A DNA stretch of 64,000 nucleotides, from positions 24,021,642 through 24,085,641 of the forward strand of contig CM019715.1 in the NCBI GenBank assembly GCA_009760885.1. Reading direction: 5' to 3'. The DNA comes from Achatina immaculata. Taxonomy: Eukaryota > Mollusca > Gastropoda > Stylommatophora > Achatinidae. Below are positions 33,440 through 43,089 of this stretch, in pieces. Made by a program: the position numbers and the translations under genes. Positions within the stretch are counted from its first letter, which is position 1. Each line of letters starts with the position of its first letter. The notes below the pieces were generated by a model. That model saw nothing but the letters and a program-made list of their open reading frames with translations, did not search any database and was not told the DNA's origin.

Positions 33440-34345
33440 AGTATTTTAAATAAATCTGTTAATCACAAGCGTAAAAAGAGAGGAATACAAATCAGATATG
33501 CACAAGAAGACAAACAAATTTGATATGTATGTATAACGAGAGAAAGACAAAACAAACAAATCAGACATATACAATGAGAGAAATACAAACAAATCTAATA
33601 TGCGCAAAAAAGACAGACAAATAAATGAGATATACAAGGAGAGAAAGGAAAACAAATCAGACATGTACAAATAGAAGAAAGCAAGCAAATTTTATATATA
33701 CAAGAATAGCAAGAGAAACAGATGGTACAAAGTGAGAAAGACAAACAGATAGGTTCAAACAGAGGAATGCAAAACACATCAGATAGGTACAAAGAGAGGA
33801 AGAAAAACAAATCATACAAAGATAGGAAAACAAAGAAAGATGTAAATATGAAACACTGACATATATTCTGATGATATATTGAGAACACAAATAAGAGAGC
33901 GCCACATCAAGAATCTGTAAGAAAAAAGAATATATAGCACCATACTTCCTGTACAAGAGCAAGAGTGAAGTCAACCTTCAAATGTTTAACCAACTACAAT
34001 TTTTGAGTTAGACTTAAAGTACCACTTATTTTCTATAGTGTGTACACATTACTGAGCTTTTTAGAATTAATAACCAGTTACAGCTAAAAATAACCGCTGA
34101 TCGCTGGGCATTGACACTTAATGAGTAGAAGTTGTTTTTTTTAATGTTTGTGTCAGTCCATTCCTTTTGAATGATTTCTCGAGTAAGAGAGATCTGAACA
34201 TTTCTGTATGAACAAGCCTCCAAGATTTACCGTGTGAACAGTTAGTTCCAAGTTCTAAACATAAAACTGAGAGAGCGGTGGTAGTAAATAAAGCCATCAT
34301 GTATGCTGTTATATAGTATAAGATGTGGCTAGAGCGCTGTAAACA
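33440..34345. repeat. Degenerate ~33-bp purine-rich repeats, then unique sequence
   Basis: From 33475 to about 33850 imperfect words such as 'gacaaacaaatcagatat' and 'acaaagagagaaagacaaac' recur, producing reverse frames with LSLYMSDLF-like repeats. These are composition artefacts. From 33860 to 34345 I recognise nothing. Confidence 0.5.
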
Positions 34346-34351
34346 ATTGAC

Positions 34352-34708
34352 AGTTATCACTGCAAGTATCTGCACTATTATTTACTCTGGAAGTTATCAC
34401 TGCAAGTATCTGCACTATTATTCACTCTGGAAGTTATCACTGCAAGTATCTGCACTGTTATTTACTCTAGACTTTATCACTGCAAGTATCTGCACTGTTA
34501 TTTACTCTGGAAGTTATCACTGCAAGTATCTGCACTATTATTTACTCTGGAAGTTATCACTGCAAGTATCTGCACTATTATTTACTCTGGAAGTTATCAC
34601 TGCAAGTATCTGCACTATTATTTACTCTGGAAGTTATCACAGCAAGTATCTGCACTGTTATTCACTCTGACAGTTATCACAGCAAGTATCTGCACTGTTA
34701 TTTACTCT
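34352..34708. repeat. 40-bp tandem repeat, about nine copies
   Basis: Unit 'agttatcactgcaagtatct' plus 'gcactattatttactctgga', with few changes. The 115-codon forward frame across it is an artefact. Confidence 0.95.
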
Positions 34709-35019
34709 TTCGCTTCATTCCCATTCCGTGTTCATACCTCTATTCCCATGGAAGTTTAATAAAGCTGTTATCTTTCTGAGAGTACAATGTTCTACTGCGT
34801 TAAGAAATTTTAAACATAAAAGTGGCACAGACAAACTTTACTACGCAACAAACCAAAAAGATGGTCGGGGAGTTGAGCACGGTAAAGTGTTAGCGATAAG
34901 GTATAATCTAACACTTAGCAAGACAAAGAACATACTTCTCGCAGATACAAGAAAAATGAAGTGGACAAGAGCATTTACCAACAATCTAAAAATGTATGAA
35001 GAGTTTTTTTTTTTTGGTC

Positions 35020-37130
35020 TTTCTCTAATGTTTGCTTTTTCTGCTGAAATATTAAACAGATTTTTATGACAACAGATGAAAAGAACTAGGGACATTTACT
35101 TGTTAGTATTACCAAATAGCATTTGGCCAAAATGAAAAGCAGCACCAGATAGTCCGGTAGACTCGACTTCTGCGTCTTGTAAAATCACATCTTGTTATTG
35201 AGAGAATCACATAAGAAAGCTGAGGAAGAAAAATCAGGCCAAAGGATGTAAGTAATGTTCTTGCTAGTGTCATTTTATTTAATGCTAACAAATGTTGTGA
35301 TTTGAATACAGGCAGCTGAAATAGTGATTAATTTTTTATTAACAGCTGTTTTGGCAGACACCAAAACGTTGGAGATGAAAAACACATCAGCTTCTTTCTG
35401 TGACAGTTCAGTGATGTAAAATCTTTACCTGTACTTGTGCTGTGGTTTGATACTGCAAACTGTAGCTCTGTTTCTTGTAACAAATCCAGGCTTATGTATA
35501 CTAGTTTAAGCAGTCTTATTTTCTATGTTTTTAAACTTCATTAATAGTAAACACGACCGTATGATGAGTGTTATTTATTTCACATCCATTATTCTGTGTA
35601 ATTATCATGTATGTATAGTAATGACTTACGTTATGTAGCAGCAAGTGTGTGTGTGTATATTACATACATAAATGAATGCTTGTGTGTTTGGTTAGTAAGG
35701 GCTTCTATCTAACTTAAGATCACGTAGCCAATTAGTAGAAAATGGGAATCTAAAATGAAAGTATTTGTATTCTATGACATAACTGTTCAGAATTTCTGAG
35801 CAATGCTTTAATTATTTTGTGAAATTTTGTAGACTTACCGTAATTTATGAAGTATCTGTGTTAAATATCTGCATTTTCATGTGTTTGCTGTTAATGTCTT
35901 TCTGTTTATTGTCCAAGAATTAATAACTTTGTTCCGTTTGTCAAGACAATAGTCCACTTATATTAGTGATGTTGGAAATTGCAAGCTGTTCATTTTCCAC
36001 TTTATTTGTCATCATAAAACACTCAGTGGAGTTTAATCCATGATATCATCATCATCATCATGATTTTGAATATAAGGTCATCATCATCAGGTGCCATGAC
36101 GGTTGTTTACCATCATAATCATCATCATCATCATGTGCCATGACGGTTGTTTACTATATCATCATCATCATCATCACATCATCATCATCATCAGTTCTGG
36201 TGTGTTGACCTGGAGATAAAGCAACAATATTTCCAATGAAAACGTCCTGGGTCATCATGGCCTAACAAAGACCAGACAGCATGATAAGGCGCGGTCTTCC
36301 ATAGCACATGCTATATCAGAGAGATTGTGTATAATATCTACTATAATATCTATAATATCTATATGTAAGTCTATATATTCTTTATGAATGTCTAACCGTT
36401 GTTACTGTTACATATTTCTGTTTCAATATATTTCTGCCTATAACTGTCAAATACTAGAGTTACTATGTTACACTCTTACACACACCTGGAACAACAGCAA
36501 CATAAGACGAACTCCTTCTATACACATGCAGTCTTTATTATATGGAACAAGATGATGATGATCGACGATGACGTGCACAGATGAGTGGTATGTAATACCT
36601 CTCAAAACTCAGAAAAGCATGATACGAACCATACGAATTCTAAATCTACTTTCTTACCTTGACTAAATAAATGTTACACGGTAACATAGCACAATACTAC
36701 ACTACATTCTCTCACGACGTTCTAACTCAAGATTTCTTCTAACCTGCTCAGCAGGTAAATCTCGTGAAAGGTTAGACAAAGGGCAGACAATCTGACAAGA
36801 AGATTACTGGCAAGTATGGGTCATAAGCCTTTTAAATCAAACCTTTGACAATTATCTGATGAATTATCTATCTTTGCCCAAAAACTGTTACAATGTAACA
36901 TTTCAACAAATTTTGGATCTACGTTGGAGTGTTTTCACATTCTCCATATTCATCCGACCTCGCACCAAGTCATTATTATGTGTTTGGGCCTCTCAAGAAG
37001 TCTCTAGGTGGGAAGAATAACTCCAGTACGGACAAAGAGATTACAGAGGTCCTGTTGCTTGTTGACTACACGGTCAGTTAGAAGATTTTTTTTCCTCGAA
37101 AATGCATTGAACGTGGTGGGGACATAGTTG
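35020..37130. repeat. Segmental duplication 2, copy 2
   Basis: Pairs with 12370-14745 in the same orientation. Unlike copy 1 it has only a short TCA cluster (36040-36195) and no expanded 'acacgataacac' array. It begins just after the 40-bp array, near 'ctctaatgtttgctttt', the same word that begins copy 1 at 12371. Confidence 0.85.
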
Positions 37131-37497
37131 AAAAAAAAAGGATAACAAGTTTCAGTAACATTTTTATATTTTATTCAAATAAAAATATAGGGTTACTTTT
37201 TTATTTACTCTCATATCTTTCATTTGTCTATTTGTCTACCTTCCTCATATGTGACTCTCTTTCTCGATTATATGTCTCTGCTCGCCTTATACTCCTCGGA
37301 TCTCTATGAGTCTGACTTTCTACCTTTCCCGAATTTCTGTTGGTTTGTTTATATATCTTCTCTGATGGCGAAATATCTGTTCGTCTACCTTTCGCGACGT
37401 CTGTGCGTCTGTTTTTCTACCTCCCTCGATACCTTTTGCGCCAGTCTGTAGGTATAGAGCTACTTTTATTTGCGTGTTTTATAACTGTTGTTTAATA

Positions 37498-38176
37498 CAG
37501 CGGTTCTCAAATGGTGGTCCGCGGACCATGCCTTGGGGGTCCGTGATAAAAACTCTAGGCTTTAAAAAAAATTTTACTGTAAAATGTTTAACAACCGATG
37601 ATAATTTTCAAAGAATTCAGACTGGCGTAGCTCTGGGTAAGGTTTTTTCCCTGATTATAAGAAGGTTGGTGAGAAAGCTTTGAAGCATCTCGTTCCCTTT
37701 TGTTCCATATTTTTTGTGAACAAACGATTTCCACATATTGTTACATGAAGAACAAACACACAAATCGGTTTGATCTTGGTCCAGATCTGAGATTAAAAAT
37801 AGGAAATATTGAATCAGATGTGGAAGTGATTGTTCGGAACAAGAAGAGGCATTTTTTTCTCTCACATTATTTAGGTTGATTAGCCACCAAACATTTCATA
37901 CTCTGTTCATTTGTTAGAAAATGTTAATTACTGCCTATGTTTCCTTAAGTATTTGTTGTGATTTTGAAAATTCACCAAGTTTTTACTGTATTTTTAGTGT
38001 AGAGTTTACTCATTAAAGGTTACCCACATTTTAAAAAAAAACTTATTTTGCATTTAAAGCACATAGCTACCATACATATATGAACATTTTCCATAGTATG
38101 GGAAGGGGGAGGGGTCCGTGGTCTGGATTTTGAAACAGCAGGGGGTCCGCGGACTTTTGTTAAATGTGAACCACTG
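37498..38176. mobile_element. Non-autonomous hAT element with 8-bp target duplication
   Basis: The left end 'cagcggttctcaaatgg' and the inverse of the right end 'cagtggttcacattta' form ~16-bp imperfect inverted repeats. The direct repeat GTTTAATA stands immediately outside both (37490-37497 and 38177-38184). Eight-bp duplications and CAG.GGTTCTCAA ends are hallmarks of hAT (Charlie-like) elements. Sub-terminal 'ggtccgcgga' occurs near both ends. At 679 bp it holds no transposase, so it would have been mobilised in trans. Confidence 0.9.
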
Positions 38177-38187
38177 GTTTAATAAAT

Positions 38188-38474
38188 CATTTTACATCTT
38201 ACATTCTTCCTGTGTCGTTAATCGTGACATAGGGCTCGCGTCGTAGTTCCGGTAAGTTTTCCTGTTTTCAGTGAACTTTTCAAACTCATCAAAGGATTTT
38301 ATGCCTACTAGTTCGGCCACTGTACCCTACCACGTATGGTCGTAAAAGGCGACTAAGGAGGGTTCAGCATAGGGTCAGCAACCCTATCTGGTGAAAAAAA
38401 AAACTATCAGACTGCTACAGAAACAGAATCAAGGGAAAACCCTTGCGGAACCCCCATATGCCCTGTGCACTTAA

Positions 38475-38509
<35 letters not shown>

Positions 38510-38592
38510 GCCTCTCTTAACAGCAAACTCTTTAGAATTTCACATGGTCGACCTGTGTTTTTTCTGTCTGTTGTGTTCCGCTTGAAAACGTG
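38188..38592 (-). mobile_element. LINE family A, short copy split by a family B derivative
   Basis: Reverse-strand A 3' end ('aagaatgtaagatg' tail side, 'tatgtcacg', 'gccgaactagt') from 38318 to 38188, continuing beyond the nested element from 38592 to 38500 ('acaacagacagaaaaaacac', 'gtgaaattct'). Its tail almost touches the right target duplication of the hAT element. Confidence 0.75.
38319..38499 (+). mobile_element. LINE family B, minimal derivative (5' leader joined to last ~40 bp)
   Basis: The first ~110 bp are the B leader: 'actgtaccctaccacgtatg', 'gtcgtaaaaggcgactaagg', 'cagcaaccctatctgg', 'cagaaacagaatcaaggga'. They are joined at a shared 'ggaaaa' to the final 'cccttgcgg...gcacttaagg' of the element and a GA tail. 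'agttcggcc' on the left and 'agtttggcc' on the right are an imperfect 9-bp target duplication within family A. All coding sequence is lost. Confidence 0.8.
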
Positions 38593-38599
38593 TTGAATA

Positions 38600-39690
38600 A
38601 ACAGCGTATATCAGAAGCTGCTCTGTGTAGTACTTCCTGGGTGACAGAAATAGAAAATATTTGGTTCAAACGAACAAAGTATCAGACTATTTTCTATAGT
38701 GGGCGGTCTTCGCGGAGATGTGTATGTGCTACTGCTGTGTAAGATTCTCACATAAGTCTGTTGACATAGGGTAATTATTTATATTTGACGTAAAATAATA
38801 TTTCTTATTTTACCTGATAAATGTTAAGAATAAAGCACAATAGCTACAAGCAGTAGTTAATAAAGATTGTTGTGGAGAAACTAAGTTTGTCATAAGAACA
38901 CATCAGAACCTGAGAGAGGACAGACGTGTCTACCTTTACTATGCTAGTTCAGACAAGCATATTTATGGCTACTCATAACGCGATGATACATAAATAGTCA
39001 TATTTTCTTTGTTTTCAGCAACTCCAACGAATAATATGTATATACTGCTAATAACTTGTCCAGCTAACTTTCACCATTATTATTTACTTAAAGAGATATT
39101 TAACTCTGTGATCTTACTTGAATCATTTGATATTTCAACTATTGGATGCTGTTTTTATAAGAACATATTTAAACTGCTGTTAAAAGTCGCATGTTACTCG
39201 TACATGTGTTATGAACGCATGTAACCGACCAGACAATGTATGTTAATCAGAATAGAATCACCATCTTTCCACTGCATGAAAGTACATGAATGATCGGATT
39301 TCTTGCTTAACACGTCTCACAGTTTGAAGAAGTTAATCATTCTGAATTTTTTCCTAAACATTTCTTCGTAGCACTCGTTCGAGTTCTTTTTATTTGCAAC
39401 AGAGATCCACGTCCAGGGTACTGCCCAACTCTTCTATCTTCAGTCTCTTTGATGAGGTTTTCAGTGAAACGTACCATGAAAATTATCTGCCGTCTAAAGT
39501 ACGCGTTTATTTATATGTATTTTTAAATTCATTTCTCAATGTCCCCTTAGATTACAAGTAATTTTTAGTAAACTGATATCTAAACGGAAATTGTTTAATG
39601 CGAATTGTTTATTATATAAAACCATCAGGCTAACAAGTCTATGATAATTTCAGTAACTATCTTCCTACTTGTAATTTTATTTATTGTGTG
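38600..39690. other. No gene recognised
   Basis: AT-rich unique-looking DNA. The 71-codon forward frame (39009-39224) follows an acceptor-like 'ttgttttcag' but has no recognisable content. Confidence 0.4.
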
Positions 39691-39694
39691 TGTG

Positions 39695-40640
39695 TTTACC
39701 TGAAAATGAAATGTTCACATACATATCTTCTAACAGAGAGGGTAGAGGTGAATTTGTGAGCTGAGGTTTCATGCAGTGTCCCATGCTCGCTGAACGGTTA
39801 CAGTCAAGAAGCTTCAGACTTCTGAAAGTCATGGACAAGAGAGCCCTACCATATTCATAGCATTGTAGTTCAGTTTTACTAAAAGAAAAAAAAAGTGGAC
39901 AGAAACAAGAAAAGTGAAAAAATATGAGCACCTAAAAATGAAGAACATACAACAATCCAATATTTCGGCAAAAGTTTTTTCAAGGATCATAACAAATAAA
40001 AACACGAAAAATAGATGAGAAATATAGACTTAGTTTTATGGTCTCATCCTAGTAAGAAAGATGGACACGAAATATTTCTCTCCACTTTCGCCACACTTAC
40101 TATCTTTTTTGTAAAGCTGAGACACACCTCCAGATACTTTTATTACTAGAAACAATTCACCGCCGTCGTCATTTCTTCCATTCAGAAGATTAAGTTATCA
40201 GAAGCTTAAAGCGCCTAACTGTATGTCCCAGAGACAGGAAAAAAACTAGAAGGGGGGGGGGGATGGAATGATCTGAGAGTTTGTGCAGTTGTTTTGTTCT
40301 CTCTATAAAAACAGTTTCTTGTCAATAATTAATGATAACAGAACACATATTTCAATTTTTTATTAAACTGTTAATGTATGTCAGGTAAGAATTTCTGTCA
40401 GCCATTCTGTGAGTACTGAGATGTATGCCAGGTCAGAGTTTCTGTCAATCATTCTGGGAGTAAAAAGATACAGAATACAGTTATTAAGTGACACAAGAAA
40501 CAGACCTGTTTAGAGGTGTTAAGTATACACAAAGTAGAGAAATACATTCGCTAATTTTGACTGATACAGCACATGATGATTATGACGATGACAGCGACAA
40601 TCATTTTTAAGATGGGAATGATGATTTAATAGTTTTCCTC
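39695..40640. repeat. Local segmental duplication 3, copy 1
   Basis: Aligns in direct orientation with 41550-42465. Shared words include 'gttcacatacatat', 'agagagggtag', 'agcattgtagttcagtttta', 'caagg atca', 'agatgagaaatatag' variants, 'gcgcctaactgtatgtccca', a G run, and 'ggaatgatgat'. The G-run (40252-40261) and the 'ttcaaggatca' words are in both copies. No coding region is evident. Confidence 0.85.
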
Positions 40641-40644
40641 TCTA

Positions 40645-41548
40645 CAATCTATCTGGCACCACTGGAGTAGTGTTGCGCCGTACTAAAACAATTTTCTGCT
40701 GATTTGATCATTGTCTACTTGTGGAGTACAGTTTGAACTTATAAATTTCTTCTTGTTGTTGGTGTTCTAACAATCACCTAATTTTCTATATTATACACTG
40801 AGAAAATACAGCAAGACACCCAGGCTTCTAACTCCACAACATATATACAAATACAACAGCTTAACGTAACTAGGCAGTCTTCCAACCAAACAACTGGTCA
40901 ATAATGAGAATTCCAACAAAGCCAGTTGGTGTAATATATCATCAGACAACACACATTTATTAATGTAAAAAATGAGGGGTGAAATCATGATGATGGGAAT
41001 GTAGCCATCAGGCTGAACAAAATTCACAGCAACAAATGCCCGGCGTGAGAGAACTCTACGCCATATGGGCAGAAACCTTACAATGTCCTATACACATAAA
41101 ACCATACTTACAACGTTCCAAAAACCTCAGCCATCACAAGAATAACTAAATCATCCAACTAACAACCAACAAATTGCCACTGCTAGAAACTCTTCCTAAA
41201 CGAGATTCCATCTACATCAAAACTACTGTTGTCTACAACAAACAAGTAAGGCTTCTGCTACAACAAACAAGTAAGGCTCTCTCTATCACATTCTAAAGTC
41301 AATCACACAACCTTTCTCTGACACATTCTGACCCAAGACTAACTTTCTCAGCCCATGCATACCTCCCGCTCAACTCAACCACGTGACTTCGAATTTTCTC
41401 GAACCACGTGCTTGGCACACGTTCATGAGTTGTGGTCTCCCAAACCACAACTACAGGGCTATACACAATACACTCTGTACAGAATTGCTATTCTGTTACA
41501 GATGATCCTCACACGACAAACTAATGATTTACAAGGTAGTGTTTTACA
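40645..41548. other. Spacer between the local duplicates, no gene recognised
   Basis: Contains 'acaacaaacaagtaaggct' twice (41234-41280) and otherwise no identifiable element. Small open frames have no supporting motif. Confidence 0.4.
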
Positions 41549-41549
41549 A

Positions 41550-42465
41550 AGAAAATGTTCACATACATATGACCTAATAGAGAGGGTAGCGGGGTATTTG
41601 TGAGTTGAGATTTCATGCAGTGTCTCCAGCCTGGTAGAGCCGCTGCAGACTTCTAAAAGTCATGGCCAAGAGAGCCCATCAACCCGCCCTGCCTTATTCA
41701 GAGCATTGTAGTTCAGTTTTACTAAAAGATAGAAAGGAAAGTGGACAGAAACAAGAGAGGTAGAATGCAAGATGAGCATCTAGAAATGAAGAACATACAA
41801 CAACTCAATATTTCGTCAAAAGCTTTTTTCAAGGATCAAAATAAATAAAAACACGAAAAATAAATGAGAAATATAGATTTAGCTTTCTAGTCTCCTCCAA
41901 GTAAGAAAGACGGACACGAAATGTTTCTCTCCACTTTCCTCACGCTTTCTATCTTTTTGTAAAATTGAAACATACACCTGCAGCTACTTTTATTACTAGA
42001 ACCATTTACCGCAGTCGTCATTTCTTCCATCCAGAATCTTCAATCGTCAGAAGCTTAAAGCGCCTAACTGTATGTCCCAGAGACAGCAAGCAGGAAAAAA
42101 ACTTGGGGGGGGGGGGGGGTGGGGGGTGGAGGAGAAATTTTCTGATGATCTGAGAAGTTATGCAGTTGTTTTTTCTCCTATGAAGACAGATTTTCTTGCC
42201 AATAATTAATGATAACAGAACACACATTTCATTTTTACTAAACTGTTAATGTATGCCAGGTCGGAGTTTCTGTCAATCATTCTGTGTGTAAAAGGAGACG
42301 GAATACAGTTATTAAGCGGCACAAGAAATAGATCTGTTTAGAGATGTTAAGTACACACAAAGTAGAGAAATACATTCTCTAGTTCTGATGGATACGGCAC
42401 ATGATGATTATAACGATGACAGAAACAATTATTTTTATGATGGGAATGATGATTCTCACAAGACA
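41550..42465. repeat. Local segmental duplication 3, copy 2
   Basis: See copy 1 at 39695. The G-run here (42103-42127) is longer and interrupted by T. At 41498-41556 and 42455-42500 the copy is flanked by similar words 'cacaagacaagataatgatttacaaggta', suggesting a small direct repeat at its borders. Confidence 0.85.
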
Positions 42466-43089
42466 AGATAATGATTTACAAGGTAATGTTTTACCAAAAA
42501 AAATGTTTCACAAAATAATGTTTTACAAGATGTTTAACAAGAAAGGTAATACGTTTCAGGAAAGATGTTTTCCGCTAAAACATAGTAATATCTCAAAGTG
42601 GTATAAAGAATAGCTGTTTTAGACCATCCCCACTGAGTCCCGGGGGGGGGGGAGGGGTGTTCAGTCTAATTTCTATTTTACAGTATTACATTCATGCACT
42701 GGACTGCTGCTCTCAGGGTACCTGTGCTTCCCCCCCCCCCCCCGCCCCCACCAGCGGGACTCTCACATAAAGTGATCAGATTCTGAGCAGCAGGGACTGG
42801 AATCATCCTCTCCTCTTCTTTCATCATTCTCTTCTCTGCTTCTCCGAATCTGTTTTCCTCTTCTCTTCTTCTGTGCTCCTAATCTCCGAATCATCCTCTA
42901 CTCGTTTGTGCTCATTATCATCTCCGAACCCTCTTGTGTGTTTCTCTCTTCTTCTCATCATCCTCTTATGTTATATGAATGTTATATGCTCAGTAATTCT
43001 ACACGATTACATATAGACCACATGTAAATAAATATGTAGATCAACAATCTGCTCTGGAGCTGCTGGGTGTGTGTTGTGCATCTCGTCCA

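Noticed and set aside
33446..33974. Several overlapping reverse frames with LSLYMSDLF-like repeats
   Set aside because: Purine-rich degenerate tandem sequence; no domain and mutually overlapping frames.
42103..42130. G-run as a quadruplex or regulatory element
   Set aside because: Homopolymer runs of this kind recur at many places here (7268, 21507, 40252, 42642, 42730, 52630, 60687) and nothing links them to a gene.
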